Counted from the stretch's first letter, positions 52,111-61,190 are shown. The stretch is DNA of 64,000 nt from Bacillota bacterium (GCA_023398575.1 JAEWSC010000051.1:1-64000); one strand, 5' to 3'. Notes: generated from the sequence alone by a model not told the origin. Made by a program: numbers and translations.

Positions 52111-54804
52111 ATGTGGGAATTTTTTAAGAAAATGCTTGGCGGAAGCAATGAAGCGGCAGTACGCAAGCTTGAAAAAACTGTAAATGCCATTGAAGCATTG
52201 GAAGAAAGTTATAAAGGACTCACCGACGATCAGCTGCGGGCAAAAACAGCAGAGTTCAAGCAGCGCCTTCAAAACGGCACCACGTTGGATGAGCTTTTAC
52301 CAGATGCGTTTGCTACTGTCCGGGAAGCCGCTGTCCGCTCCATCGGCCAGCGCCACTACCGGGTACAGCTTCTGGGCGGCATTGTACTTCATCAGGGCCG
52401 CATTGCTGAGATGAGAACCGGCGAAGGTAAAACGCTGCTTTCCACCTTGCCGGCATACTTAAACGCATTGACCGGCAAGGGTGTGCATATCGTGACGGTG
52501 AACGATTACCTAGCCAAACGCGACAGCGAGTGGATGGGCAAAATTTACCGCTTTCTTGGCCTGTCTGTCGGCCTGATTGTGCATGACCTTACCAATGACC
52601 AGCGCCGGACAGCTTATGCCTGCGATATTACCTACGGTACCAACAATGAACTGGGCTTTGACTATCTGCGCGATAACATGGTCATCTTTCAAAAAGATAT
52701 GGTACAGCGCGGCCATCACTTCGCCATCGTCGACGAGGTTGACTCTATACTGATTGACGAAGCCCGTACGCCGCTGATCATATCCGGCCAGGGGGAGCAA
52801 TCCACCGACATGTACGAAAAGGCCGACCGCTTTGTGATACGGCTGCGCAATGAGACTGACTACACCATTGATGAAAAGCAAAAGGCCGTCATCCTGACAG
52901 AAGAAGGCACCCGCAAGGCAGAAAATGCCTTTTCTGTGGACAACCTATCCGATATTGAAAATACCACGCTGAACCACCACATCCTCCAAGCCCTAAAAGC
53001 CCATGCCATGATGAAGCGGGATGTGGACTATGTAGTGCAAAACGGCGAGGTCGTCATCGTCGATGAGTTCACCGGCCGCCTGATGGTAGGCCGCCGCTAT
53101 TCCGACGGGCTTCACCAGGCCATTGAGGCCAAGGAGCATGTGAAGGTCGAACGGGAGAGCAAAACACTGGCTACTATCACCTTCCAAAACTATTTCCGCA
53201 TGTATAAAAAGCTTTCCGGCATGACCGGTACGGCCAAAACGGAAGAGGGCGAATTCCAAGGCATTTACAGCCTGGACGTTGTTCAAATCCCAACAAACAA
53301 AGCCATGATCCGCAAGGATTTGAACGACCTGGTTTACAAGACCAAGCAGGGTAAGTTCAAGGCTGTACTGCAGGAAATCATTGAAAAAAACAAAACCGGC
53401 CAGCCGGTTCTGGTAGGTACCGTCTCCGTGGAAACCAGCGAAATGCTCAGCCACATGCTGGAGATGCGTGGTGTGCAGCACGAGGTATTGAATGCCAAGC
53501 ACCATCAAAAGGAAGCTGAAATCGTTGCCCAAGCTGGCCACTTTGCTGCCGTCACCATCGCTACCAACATGGCCGGCCGCGGTACCGACATACTTCTGGG
53601 CGGCAACCCCGATTATCTGGCCCGGCGGCAGATGCGCCAGGAAGAGTTCCTTCCCGAGCTGATTGAAGAAGCAACTGGCCACAATGAAAACGTTCCGCAG
53701 GAAGTGCTGGATGCCAGAGCCCGGTACAATGAGCTGCTGACAAACTACAAAAAGACGACCGATGTGGAGCATGAGCGGGTTGTGGCCGTCGGCGGCCTGC
53801 ATATCATCGGCACAGAGCGCCACGAAAGCCGCCGCATCGATAACCAGCTTCGCGGCCGCGCCGGACGCCAGGGCGATCCCGGTTCTACCCAGTTCTTCAT
53901 CTCCCTGGAAGACGATGTCATGCGCTTGTTCGGCTCCGAGCGTATCGCCCCTCTGGTGGAGCGGCTGGGCATGAACGATGAGCAGCCCATGGAAGCCGGG
54001 CTTTTGACCAAGCAAATCGAAAGTGCGCAAAAGCGTATTGAAGGCCGCAACTTTGACATCCGCAAACACGTATTGCAGTTCGACGATGTTATGAACAAGC
54101 AGCGTGAAATCATCTACGGCCAGCGCCGTCAGGTGCTGGAAGGCGCCAACATGCAGGATTATGTGCAGAAGCTGGTTAAGGATTTGATTCATTCTGTAAC
54201 AGCCCGCCACTGCGCCGGCGAAATCACCGATGATTGGGACCTTGCAAGCGTTGCTGAATACCTGGAAAAGCTATGCATTAAAAAAGGCGTGATTGAGGCT
54301 CATCGTAAGGAAATTGAAGATTGGGACCTCCCGCAGTTCGACGCCTTTTTGGAAAAGCAGGCCGAGGAGTTCTATGTGGAGCGGGAAACTGCCCTCGTGG
54401 AAATGGGCATCGACATGCGTGAATTTGAACGCGTGGTGCTCCTATCCGCTGTAGATGCCCGCTGGATGGATCACATTGATGCCATGGATCATCTGCGTGA
54501 TGGCATTGGACTTCGGGCTTACGGCCAAAGGGACCCGGTAGCCGAGTATAAGCTGGAAAGCTTTGAAATGTTTGATGAAATGGTCCGCCTCATTCGGGAA
54601 GATACTGTAACCAGGCTCTATCAAGCCAGGGTTCAAAAGGCACCGGAACGTCACGCGGTAGCAACGCCCACACAGGCGACCGGGTCAGACAGCAACTCTT
54701 TACAGCAGCGGACCATGCCTGATGGCAGCAAAATCAGCCGCAATTCCCTCTGCCCTTGCGGCAGCGGCAAAAAATACAAGCACTGCCATGGCAAAGATGA
54801 GTAA
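52111..54804 (+). CDS. secA: Preprotein translocase ATPase SecA
   Basis: 897 residues. The motor of Sec export. NBD1 Walker A GEGKTLLSTLPAYL (MRTGEGKT), DEVDSILIDEARTPLIISG (Walker B), the preprotein-crosslinking domain, NBD2 NMAGRGTDILLGG, and RGRAGRQGDPG. The C-terminus carries the SEC-C zinc motif CPCGSGKKYKHCH, binding SecB or ribosomes. ATG 52111 follows AAGGAG by 6 bases. The next gene is prfB, a common neighbour in Bacillota. Confidence 0.98.
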   Translation: MWEFFKKMLGGSNEAAVRKLEKTVNAIEALEESYKGLTDDQLRAKTAEFKQRLQNGTTLDELLPDAFATVREAAVRSIGQRHYRVQLLGGIVLHQGRIAEMRTGEGKTLLSTLPAYLNALTGKGVHIVTVNDYLAKRDSEWMGKIYRFLGLSVGLIVHDLTNDQRRTAYACDITYGTNNELGFDYLRDNMVIFQKDMVQRGHHFAIVDEVDSILIDEARTPLIISGQGEQSTDMYEKADRFVIRLRNETDYTIDEKQKAVILTEEGTRKAENAFSVDNLSDIENTTLNHHILQALKAHAMMKRDVDYVVQNGEVVIVDEFTGRLMVGRRYSDGLHQAIEAKEHVKVERESKTLATITFQNYFRMYKKLSGMTGTAKTEEGEFQGIYSLDVVQIPTNKAMIRKDLNDLVYKTKQGKFKAVLQEIIEKNKTGQPVLVGTVSVETSEMLSHMLEMRGVQHEVLNAKHHQKEAEIVAQAGHFAAVTIATNMAGRGTDILLGGNPDYLARRQMRQEEFLPELIEEATGHNENVPQEVLDARARYNELLTNYKKTTDVEHERVVAVGGLHIIGTERHESRRIDNQLRGRAGRQGDPGSTQFFISLEDDVMRLFGSERIAPLVERLGMNDEQPMEAGLLTKQIESAQKRIEGRNFDIRKHVLQFDDVMNKQREIIYGQRRQVLEGANMQDYVQKLVKDLIHSVTARHCAGEITDDWDLASVAEYLEKLCIKKGVIEAHRKEIEDWDLPQFDAFLEKQAEEFYVERETALVEMGIDMREFERVVLLSAVDARWMDHIDAMDHLRDGIGLRAYGQRDPVAEYKLESFEMFDEMVRLIREDTVTRLYQARVQKAPERHAVATPTQATGSDSNSLQQRTMPDGSKISRNSLCPCGSGKKYKHCHGKDE

Positions 54805-54840
54805 CAAGTTTTTCTGGCTTCTGAACTATTTTTCAGGGAT

Positions 54841-54921
54841 GGGAAGGGGTGAAACCCCTTCCGTGAAATCGTCGTCCGGCTGTGCCGGGCGCGCGGGGCT
54901 TGCGAAGCAAGCATTCTTCAC
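54841..54921. repeat. Three-hairpin intergenic repeat, copy 2
   Basis: Same order as at 38122: GGAAGGGGTGAAACCCCTTCC, GTGAAATCGTC, GTCCGGCTGTGCCGGGC, then GGGGCTTGCGAAGCAAGCATTC. It lies between secA and prfB; the first hairpin could also terminate secA. The remaining part up to 55042 shows GGGCCAAAG and AATGACAACGTCATTTTTT, a 7-8 bp stem (AATGAC-AACGTCATT) with trailing T run near 55000-55020, possibly another terminator. Confidence 0.65.
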
Positions 54922-55042
54922 GCTTTTTCCCGCCCGCGGGCCAAAGTGAGGGGGATAGCAACTCTGAAGCTGGCCCGTAGGGAAAATTACAAAGTCAAAA
55001 AAATGACAACGTCATTTTTTTGAATATAAAGGATGTGATGGC

Positions 55043-56141
55043 ATGATTGAGTTGGATCAATTCCGGCAGGACCTGATTCGGATCCGTGAAAGCATTATGC
55101 AGGCAGGTGATGCACTTTAACATCGCTCGCATGAAGGAAGAAGTCAGCGAGTTAGAGGAAGAAATGAACGCCCCGGAATTCTGGAACAACCTGGAGCGGT
55201 CTACCAAGGTGAATCAGCGCTTAAGTGCGCTTCGGGGCAAGCTTGCCCATTACAACAAACTGTGCGACCAGGCCGATGACATTGAAGTAATGATGGAGCT
55301 GGCCGAGGAAGGCGATGACGAAGACCTGGTGCAGGAAGCCGGCCAATCGCTGGAATCGCTTCGCAAGGACGCCGATGCTCTGGAACTGGAAACGCTGATG
55401 CGGGGCGAATATGACGATAATAACGCCATTTTGTCCCTGCACGCCGGTGCAGGTGGCACCGAAGCCCAGGACTGGACGCAGATGCTCTACCGCATGTACA
55501 CCCGCTACTGTGAAATCATGGGCTTTAAAGTAAAGGTGTTGGACCTGTTGGACGGTGACGAAGCCGGCGTCAAAAGCGTCACCTTTGAGGTAGAAGGAGA
55601 AAACGCCTATGGGTTTTTACGTGGTGAAAAGGGCGTGCACAGGCTTGTACGCATCAGCCCCTTCGACTCCAACGCCAGGCGTCACACCTCCTTCTCCTCT
55701 TTGGATGTGGCCCCGCTGCTGGAGGATGACGCCGCATTTGTAATCAATATGGAAGAAGTGAGAATTGATACATACCGCGCCAGCGGCGCCGGCGGCCAGC
55801 ATGTTAACCGCACCGACTCCGCTGTGCGTATGACCCATATTCCCACCAATACCGTCGTGCAGTGCCAGAATGAGCGCAGCCAGGTACAAAACAAGGAAAT
55901 GTGCCTGAAAATGCTCAGAAGTAAACTGCTGGAACTGCGGGAGCGGGAAAAGGAAGAGAAGATGGCGGATATCAAGGGTGAAATGAAAAAGATCGAATGG
56001 GGCAGTCAAATCCGCAGCTACGTCTTCCAGCCCTATACCATGGTCAAGGACCACCGCACCGGCTTTGAATCCGGCAACGTGGATGATGTCATGAACGGTA
56101 ACCTTTCCGGCTTTGTTACCGCGTATTTGAAAATGCAATGA
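55043..56141 (+). CDS. prfB: Peptide chain release factor 2, programmed +1 frameshift
   Basis: 365 residues after recoding. The zero frame begins ATG 55043 and reads 25 codons to CTT (55115-55117), then stop TAA (55118-55120). Skipping one base gives AAC at 55119, and the +1 frame continues to 56141. The joined protein matches RF2: MIELDQFRQDLIRIRESI, ...ALNIARMKEEVSELEEEM, then SPFDSNARRHTS (the SPF anticodon-like tripeptide) and ASGAGGQHVNRTDS (GGQ loop). RF2 terminates at UGA and UAA. In-frame starts inside the +1 frame (55086) are shadows of the full gene. Length is normal. Confidence 0.95.
55105..55121 (+). promoter_or_regulatory. RF2 autoregulatory +1 frameshift site (CUU UAA C)
   Basis: SD-like AGGTGAT (55105-55111), perfectly complementary to the 16S anti-SD core, three bases (GCA), then CTT TAA C. 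This is the canonical arrangement of SD + CUU + stop + C, except that the stop is UAA instead of the usual UGA. Confidence 0.85.
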
Positions 56142-56189
56142 GACTGCTTCAGCCGGTTCAAAAGCACGCAAGGCTCCGAAACCCCAACC

Positions 56190-56281
56190 CCGCCTGCGGC
56201 GGATGAGGGCGGGGTGGATGAGACTGGCGAAACGAGCAGCGCGAGTAGGAGTGAAGCGGTGCGACGATTGAGCTGGATGGA
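56190..56281 (+). repeat. Dispersed intergenic repeat, copy B
   Basis: CCGCCTGCGGCGGATGAGGG, GGCGAAACGAGCAGCG and GTGCGACGATTGAG-CTGGATGGA match copy A (44071) with a few changes; copies A and C (61055) share the 5' half. The 340-base gap 56142-56481 otherwise holds a hairpin repeat at 56412. Confidence 0.7.
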
Positions 56282-56411
56282 AATGGAACCGAGCAGGCAA
56301 AAACGGGAGCTTATCGATAATAAGTGACCGGAATTGCCTGCGATGGCGACGATGCAAGCAAAATGCCATCACCTAGATGGCATTTTGCGATTGCGGCGCT
56401 CTTCAGCCGGC

Positions 56412-56464
56412 TGGTCAGGGGGGATTTTTTTAGAAAAAAAGCTCCCCTGGATCCCTTCAAAAAC
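56412..56464 (+). repeat. Terminator-like hairpin repeat
   Basis: AGGGGGGATTTTTTT pairs with AAAAAAAGCTCCCCT (12 of 15 pairs), then the tail GGATCCCTTCAAAAACC. The tail and layout match the repeat upstream of argH (38050-38105). Confidence 0.6.
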
Positions 56465-56481
56465 CTATTAAGGTAATAACT

Positions 56482-57171
56482 ATGAAGAAAACTTTGCAGA
56501 GCTTAGGATGTATTGCATTTGCGCTGGTTCTTCTCCTCGGCCTCTTATGCGGAGCAATTCTCTCTGCCGGCGGCAGTTCACAGTTTATGAATACTCTATT
56601 CCTGCGCCATGCAACACCAGGAATCACTGGTGTGGATACAGCAGAGTATTCAGGCTTGGCGGAGAAGATCACAACGTACCTTACAGGCAAAGAAGATACA
56701 TTCCAGACCACGTTGTCGGTTCATGGGCAAATGCGGGAAGCCTTTTCAGAAAAGGAACTTACCCATATGCAGGATGTCAAGGACCTCTTTGCCCTGTGCA
56801 AAACACTCTTAATGGTGAGCATTGCCTATCTCCTGCTCTGGACAGCGCTTTTGTTTGCAGATCGTAAAAATCTGCCGTACATTACCGCACGGATGTACTT
56901 GATTACCGGTGCATGTGTCGCTGCAATAGGACTGAGCCTGGCAATCTGGGCAGCCATTGACTTTCACACCCTGTTTACGCTCTTTCACAAGGTGTTCTTT
57001 ACAAACAACCTTTGGCAGTTAAATCCTAAGCAAGACCTGCTTTTGCAATTGATGCCTACCGGCTTTTTTGTGGATTACGCCGCCCGAATTGGGCTTGTAT
57101 GGCTTTGCGGCGGGATAATTTTCGCGATGATCGCACTATTGTACCTGAGGAAAAGGAAGCAGCGCACATGA
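56482..57171 (+). CDS. TIGR01906-family integral membrane protein
   Basis: 229 residues with four hydrophobic segments (about 7-28, 109-127, 137-157, 195-220). The loop FHTLFTLFHKVFFTNNLWQLNPKQDLLLQLMP with ending FF matches TIGR01906 (H-x-x-F-x-x-x-F-x-N-x-x-W). No function is known. Its stop overlaps the tsaD start by four bases (ATGA), so the two are translationally coupled. Confidence 0.75.
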   Translation: MKKTLQSLGCIAFALVLLLGLLCGAILSAGGSSQFMNTLFLRHATPGITGVDTAEYSGLAEKITTYLTGKEDTFQTTLSVHGQMREAFSEKELTHMQDVKDLFALCKTLLMVSIAYLLLWTALLFADRKNLPYITARMYLITGACVAAIGLSLAIWAAIDFHTLFTLFHKVFFTNNLWQLNPKQDLLLQLMPTGFFVDYAARIGLVWLCGGIIFAMIALLYLRKRKQRT

Positions 57172-58226
57172 CCTATAGCACGCAAAGCCGCGAGACGGCA
57201 GACAGTTTGAAAAACAAAGAATTGGTGCGCGTGCTCGCGCTTGAAACCTCCTGCGATGAGACCGCAGCCGCCATTGTGGAAAACGGCCGTACCATCATCA
57301 GCAATGTGGTTTTTTCGCAGATCGATCTCCATGCTTTATACGGTGGCGTGGTGCCCGAAATCGCCAGCCGTGCCCATGTGGAAGCCTGTAACAGGGTGAT
57401 TGATGAATCGCTATCACAAGCTGGGCTTTCGTTTGAACAAATCGATGCCCTGGCGGTAACTCATGGGCCTGGGCTGGTTGGCGCGCTTTTAACAGGCGTC
57501 AGCTGTATGAAGGGCCTGGCTTATGCCTTGAACCTGCCGCTGATCCCCACTAACCATATCGAGGGCCACGTCAGCGCCAACTATCTTTCCCATCCCGATT
57601 TGAAGCCGCCCTTTTTATGCCTTGTTGTCAGCGGCGGTCACAGTCATTTGATTGAAGTGCAGGATTATGGCGTTTATCGTCTGCTGGGCCAGACCCAGGA
57701 CGATGCGGCCGGAGAAGCCTTTGATAAGGCTGCCCGGATACTGGATCTACCCTACCCTGGCGGCCCAAGGTTGGATGCCCTGGCGGAGGAAGGTGATCCA
57801 ACCGCATTCCACCTGCCCAAGCCCAAGCCGGAGGGACGATATGACTATAGCTTTTCCGGCCTTAAAACCGCATTCATCAACACAGCTCACAAGCTGACAC
57901 AACAGGGCCTGGCGCTTCCCAAAGCGGACATGGCTGCCGCCTTCCGCATGGCGGTGGTATCCTCTTTATGTGAAAAGGCAATGCTGGCTGCCAAAGAAAC
58001 AAAAGCGCCAGCCCTGGCACTGGCCGGCGGCGTTTCCGCCAACAGCCTGCTCCGGCGTATGATGCAGGAACAGTGCAATACGGCTGGTATTCCACTATAC
58101 ATGCCCAAGTTATCCCTTTGCACAGATAACGCAGCCATGATCGCCAGTGCTGCCTATTACCGGCTGTTGCGCGGAGAAATCGGTGAATTGACGCTGAATG
58201 CCCAACCTGCTTTACGGTTGGTTTGA
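57168..58226 (+). CDS. tsaD: tRNA threonylcarbamoyladenosine transferase TsaD
   Basis: 352 residues. Makes t6A37 in tRNAs together with TsaB, TsaE and TsaC. VLALETSCDETAAAIV, the metal-binding HIEGHVSANYL (His-x3-His), VVSGGHSHL, and LALAGGVSANSLLRR are all diagnostic. ATG 57168 is inside the preceding stop; the 23-residue upstream extension was rejected because it lies in the previous gene. The other t6A genes are elsewhere. Confidence 0.97.
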   Translation: MTYSTQSRETADSLKNKELVRVLALETSCDETAAAIVENGRTIISNVVFSQIDLHALYGGVVPEIASRAHVEACNRVIDESLSQAGLSFEQIDALAVTHGPGLVGALLTGVSCMKGLAYALNLPLIPTNHIEGHVSANYLSHPDLKPPFLCLVVSGGHSHLIEVQDYGVYRLLGQTQDDAAGEAFDKAARILDLPYPGGPRLDALAEEGDPTAFHLPKPKPEGRYDYSFSGLKTAFINTAHKLTQQGLALPKADMAAAFRMAVVSSLCEKAMLAAKETKAPALALAGGVSANSLLRRMMQEQCNTAGIPLYMPKLSLCTDNAAMIASAAYYRLLRGEIGELTLNAQPALRLV

Positions 58227-58243
58227 ATGATTAGCATCTCCTT

Positions 58244-58265
58244 ACCGCCTAAATGGCGGTTTTTT
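58244..58265 (+). terminator. Intrinsic terminator after tsaD
   Basis: ACCGCC (58244-58249), loop TAAAT, GGCGGT (58255-58260), then TTTTT. Confidence 0.85.
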
Positions 58266-58288
58266 AATAGAAGATTTGTAAAGCTCGC

Positions 58289-58339
58289 TTGACATTTTTC
58301 TTCGTAGGCTCTATACTGAGTACGTAAAGCATACTTTAC
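58289..58339 (+). promoter_or_regulatory. Consensus promoter and dyad operator before the XRE gene
   Basis: TTGACA (58289-58294), exactly 17 bases, TATACT (58312-58317). Just downstream GTAAAG-CATA-CTTTAC (58324-58339) is a perfect dyad; a GTAAAG half-site also lies at 58278-58283. Likely autoregulation by the XRE protein. Confidence 0.75.
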
Positions 58340-58361
58340 ATTTTTGAGGTGGAGTCATGCC

Positions 58362-58565
58362 ATGAAAAACAGACTGGAAGAACTCAGAAAGCAGCGAGGC
58401 ATCGGCCAGGAGGCCCTGGCGGATACCCTCCAAGTATCCAGACAGACCATCAGTTCCCTGGAGAATGGGCGCTACAATCCATCCATCTTGCTGGCAATGA
58501 AGATTGCCAGGTACTTTGGGCTGCCGGTAGAAGAAGTCTTTTTGTATGAGAAGGAGAAGCAATGA
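58362..58565 (+). CDS. Small XRE-family (Cro/CI) regulator
   Basis: 67 residues, an HTH_3 domain alone: MKNRLEELRKQRGIGQEALADTLQVSRQTISSLENGRYNPSILLAMKIARYFGLPVEEVF. The QTISSLENG recognition helix is perfect for the family. ATG 58362 has GAGGTGGAG upstream. It overlaps the membrane protein gene by four bases, an arrangement typical of regulator/membrane-partner pairs. Confidence 0.9.
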   Translation: MKNRLEELRKQRGIGQEALADTLQVSRQTISSLENGRYNPSILLAMKIARYFGLPVEEVFLYEKEKQ

Positions 58566-58984
58566 AGGGGAAACGTTTTCTGTTAATGGTCCTTGCCCTG
58601 TTTGGTATGACGCTAATACTGGCGGGGATTTTTGTATTCCCCGGAGAAGAACAAAAAAAGGCCGCAGGTTTATGCTACGGCTTTGGATCAGCTGCATTCG
58701 GGCTGGGGCTGGCCTGGTTTGCGGGCACGTTTGTTTCTTCACTCCAAAATGAGCAGGTGAAACGCCGCAAAGCCATTGCTATGACAGATGAAAGGAACAT
58801 CGCGATTCAAGACAAGACAGGCGCGATGATAGAAAAGCTCACCACGTATGGTCTGATCGTATGGATTTTTACTGCGTGCATACTCTTTACGGACATCAGC
58901 CATGTACTGCCACCTATCATTCTGCTGGTTTTGCGTTTCTTGCTGATGGTTTATTATACCAACCGATTCATGAAAGAAATGTAA
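58562..58984 (+). CDS. Membrane protein partner of the XRE regulator (DUF2178-like)
   Basis: 140 residues with four hydrophobic segments in two pairs (about 7-24, 36-55, 96-114, 116-134). The central cytoplasmic ERNIAIQDKTGAMIEKL matches small membrane proteins often found downstream of short XRE genes. Function unknown. Coupled to the XRE gene by ATGA overlap. Confidence 0.75.
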   Translation: MKGKRFLLMVLALFGMTLILAGIFVFPGEEQKKAAGLCYGFGSAAFGLGLAWFAGTFVSSLQNEQVKRRKAIAMTDERNIAIQDKTGAMIEKLTTYGLIVWIFTACILFTDISHVLPPIILLVLRFLLMVYYTNRFMKEM

Positions 58985-58997
58985 CGCCTGCTAATCA

Positions 58998-59936
58998 CTA
59001 TAGAAAGCGCAGCTCCTTAAAAATGTACACAAACAAGAATATGGTGAAGATCGATGTCCCTGTCGTAAACGCCACCAGTTGACCGGCCAGCTTGCCATCC
59101 GCCCCCATCTGCTGAGCCATAGTATAGCTGGATACGGCGGTGGGTGATGCGAACAGCACCAACAGCGCCAGCAGCGCCTCGCCGCGAAAACCGATCAGTG
59201 CTGCTAACGTCAAGAAAACGCAAGGCACAATTACCATGCGGGCCAAAAGCCCCAAGCCGATCTGTCTTGCGTTTTCTTTTGCGTCGGCAAAGCGCAGCGA
59301 AGCTCCTAGCGTAAGCAGGCACAAAGGTGTCGCCACAGACGACATATCCTTGACCGTTTTTCGGATGACAGCCGGAACAGGAATCCCAAGCAGCAGAACT
59401 GTTAAACTCAACAAAGCCGCAACCACCAGAGGATTTTTGATAATACCTAAGGCAATCTTTCCGAAACTCACCTTGCCCATGCGGAAGTATTCCAGCACGA
59501 ACACAGCCAGCGCATTGCTAAGCGGCACGAATACGCTGCCCAGTAAAGCGACGGATGCGGCATTCCCTTCTCCATACAGAGAGACAGCCACTGCCAGGCC
59601 AAAGATCAAAAAATTGCTACGAATAATGGTCTGCACGATGGCTGCCCGCTTTTTGTTGTCCTTTTCAAATCGCGGTATCAGCCACATGGAAAGTCCAAAG
59701 ATCAAAAACACACAGGCAACAGTATACCCAATCAAGGCTGGGTTAAAAGCTTGACTCAGATCAACAGCATACAGGTTTTGAAAGAGAAGTATGGGCAGAA
59801 AAATGCGAAAAGCAATATTATCTACCTTGCGCAGCGTTTGTTCATCTGCCAGGTTCAGCCTCCTTACCCCCACGCCCACCAGCATCATCAATATAAGAGG
59901 CAATACCACCTGAACAGATACAAGTAAATTCTGCAA
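58998..59936 (-). CDS. AEC-family (auxin efflux carrier-like) transporter
   Basis: 312 residues with ten hydrophobic segments in two halves around a central loop. The pattern FRIFLPILLFQNLY, SNFLIFGLAVA, FGKIALGIIKNPLVVAALLSL, TLGASLRFA, and ASPTAVSSYTMAQQMGGD-like ASPTAVSSYTMAQQMG are AEC signatures. Members export or import carboxylates such as malate; substrate unknown here. Follows the EamA transporter by 24 bases on the same strand. Confidence 0.88.
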   Translation of the reverse strand: MQNLLVSVQVVLPLILMMLVGVGVRRLNLADEQTLRKVDNIAFRIFLPILLFQNLYAVDLSQAFNPALIGYTVACVFLIFGLSMWLIPRFEKDNKKRAAIVQTIIRSNFLIFGLAVAVSLYGEGNAASVALLGSVFVPLSNALAVFVLEYFRMGKVSFGKIALGIIKNPLVVAALLSLTVLLLGIPVPAVIRKTVKDMSSVATPLCLLTLGASLRFADAKENARQIGLGLLARMVIVPCVFLTLAALIGFRGEALLALLVLFASPTAVSSYTMAQQMGADGKLAGQLVAFTTGTSIFTIFLFVYIFKELRFL

Positions 59937-59960
59937 ATCGCTCGATCCTTCCCTTATACA

Positions 59961-60887
59961 TTATATGGATGCTTGGGCGCTGCCCGTCTCTTTCTTCACT
60001 GCTGCACGAAGATACATAAATAGGCCAAGCAGTACCACTACCCCGCCGGATAGCAGCAGGAGACTGGGCTTCTCGTCAAACATCATCAGCGCCCATAGCA
60101 TGGCGCCTACCGGCTCGCCAAGTAATGCAAAAGAAACCACATGGGCGCTGACGCTGCCTAGCGCATAGGTAAATACCGCATGCCCCATTAGCGTGGAGCC
60201 CAATACCAAACCGGCAAGATACCATATGGCGTTTCCCGGCAGATGAAAGCCGCCGGCAAAAGGCACGAGCAAACCCAGGATCAGCGCTGTCGTCAAATAG
60301 ACAAATACCGTATACCCCATCGCAGGCAGGCTCTTGCGCGCATGCCGGCCGCACAGCCAGTGACCGGCCATGGTGACAGCTCCTGAGAGTGCCAAAAGGT
60401 CACCGCCAATATCGCCGCCAAGCCCCGTCAGGCTGTTTACCCCAATCAAAACGGCGCCAATCAGCGCTACCAGAGCGCCGGGGCGAGCCTTTTTTTGCAT
60501 GGGCTCATGGAGCAATAGTCCAGAAAAGGCAGCCACAAACAAGGGTTGTGTGCAAACTAGCGCTACTGATGCAAAGGTGGATGTGCTGTTCATGGAAGTC
60601 ATCCATGTAAAGTAGTGCAATGCCAGAAAAACCGCAGCCAGCACGCCAAACAACAGCTGCCGCTTTGGTGCATGCCATACCTGTCCAAGCGATGAATAAG
60701 ACTCCCCCGGTCTTTTGCGCAGGGAAAAGGGCAACAGCAAAAGGCCAGCAGAGAGCATACGCAAAAAGGCGATGGTAATAGGGGTTGCACCTTGCAATAG
60801 CGCTCCTTTTACCATCGGCCCGCTATAGGAAACCATGAACACACCGAAGATAACCAGCAGGTAGGCTTTCTTTCGCGAAGCGGGCAT
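59961..60887 (-). CDS. DMT superfamily (EamA) transporter
   Basis: 308 residues, ten membrane segments in two EamA repeats: the first contains FLRMLSAGLLLLPF and HYFTWMTSMNSTSTFASVALVCTQPLFVA, the second GHAVFTYALGSVSAHVVSFALLGEPVGAMLWALMMFDEKP. Exporter of unknown metabolites. ATG 60887 has AAAGGA 9 bases upstream and was preferred over the frame start at 60914. With the AEC gene it may form a two-gene transcript. Confidence 0.88.
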   Translation of the reverse strand: MPASRKKAYLLVIFGVFMVSYSGPMVKGALLQGATPITIAFLRMLSAGLLLLPFSLRKRPGESYSSLGQVWHAPKRQLLFGVLAAVFLALHYFTWMTSMNSTSTFASVALVCTQPLFVAAFSGLLLHEPMQKKARPGALVALIGAVLIGVNSLTGLGGDIGGDLLALSGAVTMAGHWLCGRHARKSLPAMGYTVFVYLTTALILGLLVPFAGGFHLPGNAIWYLAGLVLGSTLMGHAVFTYALGSVSAHVVSFALLGEPVGAMLWALMMFDEKPSLLLLSGGVVVLLGLFMYLRAAVKKETGSAQASI

Positions 60888-61054
60888 GGGATTAATTCCT
60901 TTCTCATTTGGCATACTATATGACCGTTTCCTGCATCGAAAGGATTTCGCGCTATCAGGCGCGACAACGGCTTACCGATCGCCTTGTTCCTTCGGATTGC
61001 ATCCTTGATTTGATTCCAGATGAAGTTTTCTGGGTGGTTGCGGGAGGCTCCGTA

Positions 61055-61130
61055 GCCGAAGCGCCACCTTTGGCGGGTAAAGCGAGGCGGAGGAGGCCAG
61101 CGAAACAAGCTGCGAGAGCGGTATCGAATC
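61055..61130 (+). repeat. Dispersed intergenic repeat, copy C
   Basis: GCCGAAGCGCCACCTTTGGC, GCGAGGCGGAGGAGGCCAGC and GAAACAAGC follow the start of copy A (44071) with about one change in ten; the 3' part diverges. The rest of the gap 60888-61190 holds nothing else I recognise. Confidence 0.65.
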
Positions 61131-61190
61131 GAGGCGACACTTGATATGACCGGACTTTCTTTTACAAAAGAGGCCTTCCCGCTAAAAAGA

